From Bacteroidota bacterium (GTDB lineage: Bacteria; Bacteroidota; Bacteroidia; B-17B0; Aurantibacillaceae), in NCBI GenBank assembly GCA_013697245.1, contig JACCXH010000051.1:62001-126000 (forward strand): a stretch of 64,000 nt of DNA, in the 5' to 3' direction. Below are positions 1 to 7,149 of this stretch, piece by piece (within the stretch, counting starts at the first letter, position 1; every line of letters starts with the position of its first letter). The notes under the pieces were generated by a model. That model worked only from the letters and a program-made list of their open reading frames with translations, searched no databases and was not told the origin of the DNA. The translations under genes and the position numbers were made by a program.

Positions 1-732
1 AATACCGGTAAATTTCATTTTTTTAATGATAATGATGAGTGGCTGCAAATGGATAAAGCAGGACATGTATTTACAACTTACCAAATGTCGCGTTTAATGA
101 TGGGCGCTTTTAATTGGGCGGGCTTTAGTAAAAAAAAGAAATTGTTTATTGGTGGTACAATTGGGTTAGGATATATGACAGCGGTTGAAATTATGGATGG
201 CTTTAGCAATGGATGGGGGTTTTCGGGTGGCGATGAGTTGTGCAATGTATTTGGAACTTCTTTAGCCATTAGTCAGCAAGCATTCTGGAACGAGCAACGT
301 ATACAGCTTAAATTCTCTTATGCACAAAGTGGTTTAGCACAATATAATCCCGAAATTTTAGGAAAGAATTTTGGCACGCAGATCTTAAAAGATTATAATG
401 CACAAACTTATTGGTTAAGCGTTAATCCGGCCTCGTTCATTAAAAAAGAAAATAAATTTCCAAAGTGGCTAAACGTTGCTTTTGGCTATAGTGCTTATGG
501 TATGATAGGTGGTAGCTTTAATAGTTTTGTAGTTCAGGATGTTGATGGCAATGTTTTAAAATACGAAAGAGAAAGACGTTACTATTTTAGTCTGGATGTA
601 GATCTAACTAAAATAAAAACAAGATCCGTAGTTTTAAAAAGAATTTTTTCTGCAATAAATATCCTCAAATTTCCGGCTCCCGCTATTCAGTTTAGTAAAC
701 ACAAGACAAGGTTCTATTATTTGTATTATTAA
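1..732 (+). CDS. DUF2279 (YfiM-like) protein, 5'-truncated
   Basis: The reading frame is open from base 1, so the gene starts upstream of the window; the ATG at 49 is internal. The visible protein carries the DUF2279 pattern: an FFNDNDEWLQMDKAGH-type stretch, then VEIMDGFS and WGFSGGDELCN further on. DUF2279 proteins are predicted exported or periplasmic proteins of unknown function that are common in Bacteroidota. The conserved His and Glu/Asp residues suggest a membrane-associated fold, but no reaction is known. The C-terminal part is rich in aromatic and beta-forming residues. Family assignment is fairly sure; function is unknown. The N-terminus and any signal peptide lie outside the window. 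Confidence 0.75.
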   Translation, partial: NTGKFHFFNDNDEWLQMDKAGHVFTTYQMSRLMMGAFNWAGFSKKKKLFIGGTIGLGYMTAVEIMDGFSNGWGFSGGDELCNVFGTSLAISQQAFWNEQRIQLKFSYAQSGLAQYNPEILGKNFGTQILKDYNAQTYWLSVNPASFIKKENKFPKWLNVAFGYSAYGMIGGSFNSFVVQDVDGNVLKYERERRYYFSLDVDLTKIKTRSVVLKRIFSAINILKFPAPAIQFSKHKTRFYYLYY

Positions 733-798
733 CCGCTTTCTCTTTCTTGTTGAAAACTATTAATTTGATTTTGTAACAAATTAATGTATTTTTAATCT

Positions 799-1146
799 AT
801 GCCAGTTAACGAAAAAGAAGAAACCGAAAAGCTATATTATTCAATTAGCGAAGTTTCAGAGTTATTTGATCTAAACGCAAGTACTATCCGTTTTTGGGAA
901 AAAGAGTTTGAGATGTTAAGCCCTACCAAGAACAAGAAAGGGAACCGTTTATTTACAAAAAAAGATATCGACCATCTTGCACAGATAGTTGAATTAGTAA
1001 AACAAAAAGGCTTTACAATACAAGGTGCCAAAGAGCAGTTAAAAAATAAACCTTCTTTAAAAAAAGGCAGTAATAACGATGAGGTTATTGCCAAGTTAAA
1101 AGAAATTAAAGACAAGCTCATTAAATTAGGAAATAACGAAGCATAA
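799..1146 (+). CDS. MerR-family transcriptional regulator
   Basis: The 115-residue protein has a MerR winged-helix DNA-binding domain. The helix-turn-helix lies around residues 13-35 (YSISEVSELFDLNASTIRFWE), the wing at NKKGNRLF, and a helical segment around 55-80 reads LAQIVELVKQKGFTIQGAKE. A short charged C-terminal helix probably forms the dimer coil. There is no effector domain, unlike B12-binding LitR/CarH regulators, so it resembles the short MerR proteins found widely in Bacteroidota. The next gene starts 9 bases after its stop, so the two are likely co-transcribed. The target is unknown. Confidence 0.88.
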   Translation: MPVNEKEETEKLYYSISEVSELFDLNASTIRFWEKEFEMLSPTKNKKGNRLFTKKDIDHLAQIVELVKQKGFTIQGAKEQLKNKPSLKKGSNNDEVIAKLKEIKDKLIKLGNNEA

Positions 1147-1155
1147 ACTATTTAT

Positions 1156-1518
1156 ATGGAAAACACGAATACACCAACCCCAAGTGCAGATCAAGGCAAA
1201 ACCATTGCTATTGTTTCTTATTTCACCCTTATAGGATGGATAATTGCCCTTGTAATGCATGGTAGCAATAAAACCTCAATTGGGGCTTATCATATTCGCC
1301 AATCGCTTGGTTTAATGCTATTGGCAATTTCTACTATAGTAATTCGTATTCCATTAATGTTCATTCCTTTTTTAGGATGGGGCTTGAACTTAGCAATATC
1401 TATTGGCCTTTTGATCTTTTGGATCTTAGGTCTTGTTACCGCAATTAACGGCGAAGAAAAACCATTGCCATTAATTGGTGATGCTTTCCAAAAATGGTTT
1501 GCTTCTATTGGTAAATAA
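1156..1518 (+). CDS. DUF4870/Tic20-like small membrane protein
   Basis: This 120-residue protein has about three hydrophobic segments (roughly residues 16-36, 53-72 and 80-105). A polar loop contains AYHIRQSLGLML, the HxRQ-type signature of the Tic20-like/DUF4870 family, and a conserved NGEEKPLPLIGD tail follows. Bacterial members are small inner-membrane proteins of unknown function, sometimes annotated as import component-like. It directly follows the MerR gene and is followed by a strong intrinsic terminator, so the MerR gene and this one form a short operon. Confidence 0.75.
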   Translation: MENTNTPTPSADQGKTIAIVSYFTLIGWIIALVMHGSNKTSIGAYHIRQSLGLMLLAISTIVIRIPLMFIPFLGWGLNLAISIGLLIFWILGLVTAINGEEKPLPLIGDAFQKWFASIGK

Positions 1519-1540
1519 CGATTTTAACCCTTAATGATCA

Positions 1541-1576
1541 AACGCCCTTTTCAGTTTTGGAAGGGCGTTTTTTTTG
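1541..1576 (+). terminator. intrinsic terminator after the MerR operon
   Basis: A perfect 9-bp stem (AACGCCCTT at 1541-1549, AAGGGCGTT at 1561-1569) with an 11-base loop is followed by a run of T to 1575. It lies 22 bases after the stop codon of the upstream small membrane protein gene. Confidence 0.85.
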
Positions 1577-1580
1577 CTAC

Positions 1581-1742
1581 TATTTCGTCCCTACGGGACT
1601 TAAATAGCCCTGGTCATAATTTTTATCATATATAGTCCCTACGGGACATTAAGATAAATTAAAATGCTAAGATCCCTTTAGGGATCAAATCTTAGTAGAA
1701 AATATAGCATGAAAATTTTATTAGTCCCGTAGGGACGAAATA
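1581..1742. repeat. composite palindromic (REP/BIME-like) element
   Basis: This gene-free stretch holds four short hairpins: GTCCCTACGGGAC at 1587-1599 and 1635-1647, GATCCCTTTAGGGATC at 1671-1686, and the reverse complement of the first at 1724-1736. The outer 20 bases at each end (1581-1600 and 1723-1742) are exact inverted repeats. The central hairpin is itself flanked by CTAAGAT (1667-1673) and ATCTTAG (1689-1695), so the element is nested and could fold as one structure. It looks like a bacterial interspersed mosaic element of REP-type units. Mobility through a REP-associated tyrosine transposase is an inference; no such gene is in the window. Confidence 0.75.
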
Positions 1743-1784
1743 TATACAAATAACAATTCAAAGGCATATAAAAGAAAAATAGAG

Positions 1785-1816
1785 TTGCTCAATTAGGCCC
1801 AAAATCCTTACTTTTG
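1785..1816 (+). promoter_or_regulatory. Bacteroidota-type promoter for the lipoprotein gene
   Basis: TTG at 1785-1787 and TACTTTTG at 1809-1816 match the phylum's -33 TTG / -7 TAnnTTTG promoter with 21 bases between. The start codon lies only 9 bases after the -7 element, which implies a very short leader. Confidence 0.5.
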
Positions 1817-1824
1817 GCATCGCT

Positions 1825-3024
1825 ATGAAAAACACCTTTTTTTTATTTTTAACCATTACTTTACTTTTTGGTTGTAACACATCCGAAGCAACAAAAGAAC
1901 AAACTAGTGTAAAAAAAGATACTGCAAAAGTAGAGACCCCAAAAGATACCGTTCCTGAAGTTGTTGCAACGCCAACTTTTAATACCAACAACCAATTCAA
2001 TAATATTACCGCTGTTCTTAGTGGTTATAAAGGCAAAGCAAATAGTTTAAATTATTTATTTGATACCGTAATTTGGGATCAGCATTCAAAATTTATTGAT
2101 AGTAGCTGGAGTCGCCTGGAGCGCAAACGCTTAAAGGCTATGAAAGATTGGGGCAGAGAAGAATTTAAAAATGCCGGCGAAAAAACAAAGATCATCTTTT
2201 ATCCTTTTAGCGGACCAGATTATTTAACGGCCAATGCTTTTTTTCCGGAAGCAGATAAATATATTATGCTTGGCTTAGAACCTGTAGGTAAATTACCGGA
2301 GTTGGAGAAATTTAAAAAAGGCGAGCCGTCAGAATACTCAAATGATTTTAAGAAGTCACTCGGCGATATTTTTGATAAAAGTTATTTTATTACCCGCAAA
2401 ATGCAAAGCGATTTCCAGGCACAAAAAGTAAATGGCCTATTGCCAATACTTACTTTTTTTATTAAACGTACCGGTAACGAGATCTTAGATATTAAATATT
2501 TAGTGCGTTACGAACAAGACAGCATTGCCGAAGTGGCGTATAATTTTAAAAGCGATGAAAAAAAACCTTTTGGTGTGCGTGTAGATTTTTTGCAGGAAGG
2601 CAAACAAAAATCGGTTTATTATTTTAAGTATGATGTAAGTAATAAGAACTTTAACGACACTACCATTTTTCATAAATACATTGCAGATAATACACAAGGC
2701 GCTATTACCTATATTAAAAGCGCATCGTATTTGTTACACGCCGGTTTTATGAGTAATATGCGAACATTGATCTTAAAGAACTCTACTAGTATTATACAGG
2801 ATGACACCGGCATTCCGTTCAAATATTTTGAAGAAGGAAATTTTGAAACAAGTTTGTACGGCCAATACACACGCCCGGTAAGCGACTTCCCATATTTAAA
2901 TTTACAAAAGCCATTGCAGGAAGCCTTTCATAAAGATAGTTTGAACGTAAAAAAATTACCTTTCCATTTAGGGTACCATTGGGGAAGTAAAAAAGACGTG
3001 ATCATCTACGCAAGAAAAAAATAA
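1825..3024 (+). CDS. hypothetical lipoprotein
   Basis: The 399-residue protein starts with a lipoprotein signal peptide and lipobox (LLFGC, lipidated Cys at residue 17), followed by a Thr/Lys/Glu-rich linker to about residue 50. The rest is a soluble domain of about 340 residues without a motif I recognise; conserved-looking stretches are KIIFYPFSGPDYLTANAFFP near 110-130 and GYHWGSKKDVIIYARK at the end. It should be membrane-anchored facing the periplasm or cell surface. A -33/-7 promoter sits immediately upstream, so it is probably a single-gene unit. Function is unknown. Confidence 0.8.
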   Translation: MKNTFFLFLTITLLFGCNTSEATKEQTSVKKDTAKVETPKDTVPEVVATPTFNTNNQFNNITAVLSGYKGKANSLNYLFDTVIWDQHSKFIDSSWSRLERKRLKAMKDWGREEFKNAGEKTKIIFYPFSGPDYLTANAFFPEADKYIMLGLEPVGKLPELEKFKKGEPSEYSNDFKKSLGDIFDKSYFITRKMQSDFQAQKVNGLLPILTFFIKRTGNEILDIKYLVRYEQDSIAEVAYNFKSDEKKPFGVRVDFLQEGKQKSVYYFKYDVSNKNFNDTTIFHKYIADNTQGAITYIKSASYLLHAGFMSNMRTLILKNSTSIIQDDTGIPFKYFEEGNFETSLYGQYTRPVSDFPYLNLQKPLQEAFHKDSLNVKKLPFHLGYHWGSKKDVIIYARKK

Positions 3025-3029
3025 CCTTT

Positions 3030-3152
3030 GGTTCTACGGATTACGAATAGGTAAGAATATACGAATTTGTATGCCTATCTACGAATTACGAATTTACGAA
3101 TCAGGATAAGCTTTTAGATTCGTATATTCGTAGTTCATTCGCATTCGTAGAA
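3030..3152. repeat. ATTCGTA/TACGAAT repeat cluster with a long hairpin
   Basis: The region is built of TACGAAT heptamers in both orientations. A 16-bp stem with one mismatch is formed by 3087-3102 and 3117-3132 around a 14-base loop. The same heptamer family appears again at 53.1-53.3 kb and, more weakly, at 53.75-53.85 kb, so this is an interspersed repeat of this genome rather than a local accident. It may also act as a terminator between the lipoprotein gene and the amidohydrolase gene. Confidence 0.65.
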
Positions 3153-3162
3153 AAATTAAAAT

Positions 3163-4152
3163 ATGTTTACAATAGACACCCACACCCACATCATCCCAAA
3201 ACACATTCCCGATTTTAATAAAAAATTTGGCTATGGCGATTTTATTATGTTGGATCATCATCAAGAAGGTAAAGCCTGGATGATGCAAGGGAATAAAAGG
3301 TTTAGAGAGATTACTGAGAATTGTTGGGATGCAGAAACCCGTTTACACGAAATGGATTACCATAAAGCTGATATGCAGGTTATTTGTACCATTCCGGTAA
3401 TGTTTAGTTACTGGGCAAAACCTAACGATTGTTTAGAGGTAAGTAAATTTTTAAATGATGATATTGCAACTACTGTAAATACATATCCCGATAAATTTAT
3501 TGGCCTGGCAACAATTCCAATGCAAGATACAAAACTCGCAGTGCAGGAATTAGAACGTGTTATGAAGAACGGTTTTAAGGGTGTGCAAATTGGTAGTAAC
3601 ATAAATAATTTAAATTTACACGAACCACAGTTTGACGAATTTTTTGCAGCCTGCGAAAATTTAAATGCTGCTATACTTGTTCACCCTTGGCAAATGATGG
3701 GGCAGGAGCATATGACCAAATATTGGCTGCCCTGGTTAGTTGGTATGCCGGCAGAAATTAGCCGTGCTATTTGCAGCATGATCTTTGGTGGCATTTTTGA
3801 AAAATATAAAAAATTAAAAGTGTGTTTTGCACACGGCGGTGGGTCTTTTTTACCAACTATAAGCAGAATAGAGCATGGCTGGGACTGCCGTCCTGACCTT
3901 GTTGCAATAGACAATCCAATTAACCCGAAAGAATATTTAGGTAAATTTTGGGTAGATAGCCATGTGTGTGATCATAAAATGTTACAATACGTAATTGATT
4001 TGGTTGGCGCCGATAAAGTAATGCAAGGCAGTGATTATCCTTTTCCTTTAGGAGAGGCAGTGCCGGGCGAATTGGTAAGAACAGCGCCACTTTCTGAAAA
4101 AGAAAAAGAAATTATTTTAGGAGGCAGCGCGAAGAATTGGTTGGGGATTTGA
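3163..4152 (+). CDS. aminocarboxymuconate-semialdehyde decarboxylase-like amidohydrolase (ACMSD)
   Basis: The 329-residue protein is a TIM-barrel metal-dependent decarboxylase. The first strand carries DTHTHI (metal ligands His7 and His9), a later strand has ILVHPWQMMG (third metal His), FAHGGGSFLPT carries the catalytic His, and MQGSDYPFPLG carries the metal-binding Asp. The ENCWDAETRLHEMD stretch is characteristic of ACMSD (EC 4.1.1.45), which decarboxylates 2-amino-3-carboxymuconate semialdehyde from tryptophan or 2-aminobenzoate breakdown. Length matches the family. No other kynurenine-pathway genes are adjacent, so the substrate is inferred from motifs. The 3' end is oddly echoed 120 bases downstream. 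Confidence 0.85.
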   Translation: MFTIDTHTHIIPKHIPDFNKKFGYGDFIMLDHHQEGKAWMMQGNKRFREITENCWDAETRLHEMDYHKADMQVICTIPVMFSYWAKPNDCLEVSKFLNDDIATTVNTYPDKFIGLATIPMQDTKLAVQELERVMKNGFKGVQIGSNINNLNLHEPQFDEFFAACENLNAAILVHPWQMMGQEHMTKYWLPWLVGMPAEISRAICSMIFGGIFEKYKKLKVCFAHGGGSFLPTISRIEHGWDCRPDLVAIDNPINPKEYLGKFWVDSHVCDHKMLQYVIDLVGADKVMQGSDYPFPLGEAVPGELVRTAPLSEKEKEIILGGSAKNWLGI

Positions 4153-4169
4153 TTTTTATTTAAACTGAA

Positions 4170-4219
4170 ATCCCTGTCAGGGATAATGCGGAAAATTTTG
4201 TTATAACCCTGACAGTGTT
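4170..4219. repeat. palindromic repeat pair (CCCTGTCAGGG type)
   Basis: A perfect 15-base palindrome ATCCCTGTCAGGGAT (4170-4184) is followed by a second related imperfect one, AACCCTGACAGTGTT (4205-4219). This looks like a second REP-like family distinct from the CTACGGGAC element at 1.6 kb. It sits exactly between the end of the ACMSD gene and a displaced copy of that gene's last codons. Confidence 0.6.
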
Positions 4220-4230
4220 AACCCAAAGGC

Positions 4231-4272
4231 ATTATTTTAGGAAGCTCTGCTAAGAGTTGGTTGGGGATTTAG
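4231..4272 (+). pseudogene. displaced 3' tail of an ACMSD gene
   Basis: These 42 bases encode IILGSSAKSWLGI followed by a stop, almost the same as the last codons of the intact ACMSD gene at 4111-4152 (IILGGSAKNWLGI, stop), exactly 120 bases upstream. The two copies differ mostly at silent positions, with two conservative changes (Gly/Ser and Asn/Ser). That pattern suggests the end of a once-functional divergent allele rather than a fresh duplication. The likely history is replacement of the gene by a related copy, with the old tail left behind after the palindromic repeat. It ends on the stop codon of the toxin gene on the other strand. Confidence 0.7.
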
Positions 4273-4583
4273 TAACCTAAAGGCTCTCTACTTGTATGTC
4301 GGATTCTTAGAATTCTAATCTCTAAATTTTCAGATTTTATTTGATAAGTTATTCTATAGCTGTAAATAACAAATGCCCTGAAATCTTTATCTGAATTATC
4401 TTTTAATTTATCTCGTTCGCAAATAAGCGCATTTGTACTTATGACATTTAATCGAGATAAGATTCCATCCTTTACAATTTTTGGAGCTAAAGTACTTTGT
4501 TTGGAAAGAAAAGTAAGAATTTCTTTGAAATCATCAAGAGCATTTCTGTCCCAGATAATTTTAAATGATTTTTTCTTTACCAT
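4269..4583 (-). CDS. RelE/ParE-family toxin
   Basis: The 104-residue protein has the ParE/RelE fold pattern: an N-terminal strand (FKIIWDRNALDDFKEILTFL), two helices, then strands with YRITYQI and a C-terminal RILRIRHTSREP. The last is the typical end of ParE-type toxins (ILRVRHxxRxP). Such toxins cleave mRNA at the ribosome or inhibit gyrase. The start overlaps the end of the antitoxin gene by 7 bases, the usual antitoxin-first arrangement. The stop codon touches the ACMSD tail remnant on the opposite strand. Confidence 0.85.
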   Translation of the reverse strand: MVKKKSFKIIWDRNALDDFKEILTFLSKQSTLAPKIVKDGILSRLNVISTNALICERDKLKDNSDKDFRAFVIYSYRITYQIKSENLEIRILRIRHTSREPLGY

Positions 4584-4807
4584 TTCGATAATTCCTTAAT
4601 GGCATCTTTATGCGACACAAAATTTCCTTTTTCAATACGGGCAATAGCTTCATTGATTTCTTTGTTATATTGTTTTCTGGAGATTCGTTTCGTGTCTTTG
4701 TCAACATTTAAAAAACTTTTTACCATTTCTAAAAGCAATGTTTGTTGCTTAGCAGATAATAATGGCAAATAGCTATCAAATTGTTTTTTTATGGCTGTAG
4801 CAGTCAT
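4577..4807 (-). CDS. antitoxin of the RelE/ParE pair
   Basis: The 76-residue protein precedes and overlaps the toxin gene by 7 bases. It is helical and charged, with QYNKEINEAIARIEKGNFVSHKDAIKELSKW at the C-terminus; the GNFVSHKDAIKEL part is typical of Bacteroidota antitoxins paired with RelE/ParE toxins. The N-terminal half (KQFDSYLPLLSAKQQTLLLEMV) probably provides dimerisation or DNA contact. It is expected to neutralise the toxin and repress the operon. Confidence 0.8.
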   Translation of the reverse strand: MTATAIKKQFDSYLPLLSAKQQTLLLEMVKSFLNVDKDTKRISRKQYNKEINEAIARIEKGNFVSHKDAIKELSKW

Positions 4808-4939
4808 TTATGTAATTTTTGTTACTCAAATTTACAAAAAAAGGAATTAAATTCAAAACTGTGGGTTACGTCATTCCAGAGAATTGCTTTTTAGAATGAG
4901 TTTTCGCTTTATGTGTTAATAAATTTTGCAAGTTAAATA

Positions 4940-5578
4940 TCACCAATTTTTAGCCTCAGGATATTTTTTATACATTCCTCGAATATTAAGAATAGCAATA
5001 GAATCTCCTTTTTCAGCCGATTTTTTATAATCATCAAATGTTCCCTTAATATCGGATAATCCGTATTTTATTTCCGCTCTATAATTATATATTTTTGAAG
5101 ATGGCTGCTTATTTATAATATAGGTTAAATCGTTAATAGATTCTTGATGCATTTTTAAATCTGTATTTGCAATGGCTCTTCCTAATCGAAGGAGCAAAGA
5201 GATATCAACTTTTGCTATTAATGCATTATAAATAATAAGAGCTTCCTTCGATTTGTCTTGATCTGCATAAATAGAAGCTTTTAATGATAATAATTCAACA
5301 GATGTATTTGTACTTTCAATTATATCTATTATTTTTAAGGCCTCTTTATCTTTTTTGATGTAAATAATTACATCCTGCAATTAAGCTTTTTGATTAAAAT
5401 GTTTATTTGATATTTCTAATCGTATATATTTTAATAAGCTATCATCATTACCTTTATTCATATAGAATAATATTTCTTTGTTATATATTTTTTGTTGATT
5501 TTCGCAGCTTACGAGAAATATTAAGTTAAAACACAGCGTTAAAAATAGAATGTTTTTAAGGAAAGAAGTAACTATTAT
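4940..5578 (-). pseudogene. decayed TPR-type lipoprotein
   Basis: On the minus strand one frame runs from a lipoprotein signal (KNILFLTLCFNLIFLVSC) through about 30 residues to HFNQKA, meets a TAA at 5381-5383, and continues in the same frame as a 146-residue open frame read from the TTG at 5378-5380. That second part has Sel1/TPR-like helical repeats (KEALIIYNALI, RAEIKYGLSDIKGTFDDYKKSAEKGDSIA). No ATG, GTG or TTG exists in frame before the signal peptide: the codon preceding KNILF is CTT at 5558-5560. The gene has therefore lost both its start and its continuity. A sequencing error could explain one lesion but hardly both. Confidence 0.7.
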
Positions 5579-5610
5579 TATATGTATTGTGGAATAACCT
5601 CTGTGTTAAG

Positions 5611-6039
5611 CTACAGCTTCGTCACCAAAGCAAAATTACCTTCAATTTTAAAGTGCCAGCCTTTTTCGAAGATCTTTGGCAGGAAACGGCGGTATAATAC
5701 CATGCGGCCATTCTCAATAGAATCTTCTTCGTTATCGCGGCCAACAGCATTAAATTCATATACATTTACTTTAGGGTGTTCTTTCATGTAATTCTTTACT
5801 ATTTCAACAATAGTGTTCATTACCTGGTAAACTTCACCTTTGTTGGTGGCAACATATTCTTCGCCTTCAAACTCATCGTTTACAACGCCAAATACAATGT
5901 TAGAATGTAAGATATTATCCTGTAAACGGCCAAACCTTACTTCATACCTAAGCGCGCTTTTAGTATTAAAATAATACACGCCCGCACTTGGAATGTTAGG
6001 GTATTCAATAGGAAGGGTATTTTTATAAACTTCGCTCAA
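5611..6039 (-). CDS. conserved hypothetical protein
   Basis: I do not recognise this 142-residue protein. It has no signal peptide or membrane segment. It looks like a compact alpha/beta domain with an amphipathic helix (YQVMNTIVEIVKNYMKEHP) followed by a strand, VNVYEFNAVGRDNEED, and then RMVLYRRFLPKIFEKGWHFKIEGN. Its ATG lies 5 bases after the stop of the hydroxyacyl-CoA dehydrogenase gene, so the two are co-transcribed. The last codons may tolerate variation, since only pseudogene debris follows. Confidence 0.75.
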   Translation of the reverse strand: MSEVYKNTLPIEYPNIPSAGVYYFNTKSALRYEVRFGRLQDNILHSNIVFGVVNDEFEGEEYVATNKGEVYQVMNTIVEIVKNYMKEHPKVNVYEFNAVGRDNEEDSIENGRMVLYRRFLPKIFEKGWHFKIEGNFALVTKL

Positions 6040-6044
6040 TTTTT

Positions 6045-6953
6045 TTACGCTAACTCAGCTACTTTTTTTTTAAATCTGTCAGCCAGCACTAATTCTTTAG
6101 ATCCGCCGCTGTAATCGTAAAAACCTTTTCCTGATTTTACACCAAGATGGCCTGCAGTAACCATATTAACTAATAAAGGACAAGGAGCATATTTTTGGTT
6201 GCCAAAACCATCTTGCAACACGCGTAAAATATTTAAACAAACATCCAGTCCAATAAAATCGGCTAACTGCAATGGGCCCATTGGGTGCGCCATTCCTAAT
6301 TTCATTACCGTATCAATTTCTTCAACGCCGGCAACACCTTCTTGTAAAGTAATGATGGCTTCGTTTATCATTGGCATTAAAATTTTGTTAGCAACAAATC
6401 CCGGAAAATCATTTACCTCTACCGGAACTTTATTTAATTTTTTTGACATTGACATGATGGTCTCTGTTACCTCATCAGAAGTACTGTAACCACGAATGAT
6501 CTCAACCAGTTTCATAATTGGTACTGGGTTCATAAAGTGCATTCCAATTACTTTATCGGCACGTTTTGTAACTGCCGCAATTTGAGTGATGGAGATAGAG
6601 GAGGTATTACTTGCTAAAATTGTATTAGGCGAGCAAATCTCATCCAGTTGTTTAAAGATCTTTAATTTAATATCCAGATTCTCACTTGCAGCTTCAACTA
6701 CCAGGTCGGCATTTTTTGCTCCGGTGGCAACATCCGTATAAGTAGTTATATTTTTAAGCGTCGTATTTTTTGCCTCTTCGGTAATAGTTCCTTTTTGAAC
6801 CTGACGGTCTAAATTTTTTGTAATGGTAGCTAATGCTTTTTGAAGAGCAGCTTCACTAATATCTACTAAATTTACTTTATAATCGCATTGTGCAAAAGCA
6901 TGGGCAATTCCATTTCCCATTGTGCCACTTCCTATTACTGTTATATTCTTCAT
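6045..6953 (-). CDS. hbd: 3-hydroxybutyryl-CoA (3-hydroxyacyl-CoA) dehydrogenase
   Basis: The 302-residue enzyme oxidises (S)-3-hydroxyacyl-CoA with NAD. The N-terminal Rossmann fold carries GSGTMGNGIA at residues 8-17. The catalytic motif MHFMNPVP places the active His at 139, with Glu151 in LVEII, and the C-terminal helical domain begins at NDFPGFVANKILMP. The tail has GHLGVKSGKGFYDY, typical of the Hbd/PaaH family. Length is normal. It likely works in beta-oxidation or aromatic/short-chain acyl degradation. It leads a two-gene operon with the hypothetical gene downstream, and a candidate promoter lies about 90 bases upstream. Confidence 0.92.
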   Translation of the reverse strand: MKNITVIGSGTMGNGIAHAFAQCDYKVNLVDISEAALQKALATITKNLDRQVQKGTITEEAKNTTLKNITTYTDVATGAKNADLVVEAASENLDIKLKIFKQLDEICSPNTILASNTSSISITQIAAVTKRADKVIGMHFMNPVPIMKLVEIIRGYSTSDEVTETIMSMSKKLNKVPVEVNDFPGFVANKILMPMINEAIITLQEGVAGVEEIDTVMKLGMAHPMGPLQLADFIGLDVCLNILRVLQDGFGNQKYAPCPLLVNMVTAGHLGVKSGKGFYDYSGGSKELVLADRFKKKVAELA

Positions 6954-7041
6954 TGTAAATTATTTTTGTTGTTGTTATTCTTTCTTTTATGCCTCTAAAT
7001 GTATTTAGGCAATTTAATGTTCCTTTTGGTTTTTTGAAGAC

Positions 7042-7073
7042 TAAATCTAACTTACAAATCTGATTTAAACAAA
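7042..7073 (-). promoter_or_regulatory. candidate promoter of the hydroxyacyl-CoA dehydrogenase operon
   Basis: On the minus strand TTTG (complement of 7070-7073) is followed after 20 bases by TAGATTTA (complement of 7042-7049), close to the Bacteroidota TTTG / TAnnTTTG consensus. It would give a leader of about 80 bases. Confidence 0.4.
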
Positions 7074-7103
7074 GAAAATTTTAAACATTTGCCTTTACAA
7101 AAT

Positions 7104-7134
7104 AAAAACCTCAAACTTAGGGTTTGAGGTTTTT
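7104..7134 (-). terminator. intrinsic terminator of dnaA
   Basis: A perfect 13-bp stem (AAAAACCTCAAAC at 7104-7116 with GTTTGAGGTTTTT at 7122-7134) around a 5-base loop lies just after the dnaA stop. T-runs on both strands would let it act in both directions. Confidence 0.85.
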
Positions 7135-7149
7135 AAATGTTCAATAGAA

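Noticed and set aside
1581-1742. CRISPR-like array
   Set aside because: The short repeats are palindromes in mixed orientation with irregular spacing; there are no equal spacers and no cas genes.
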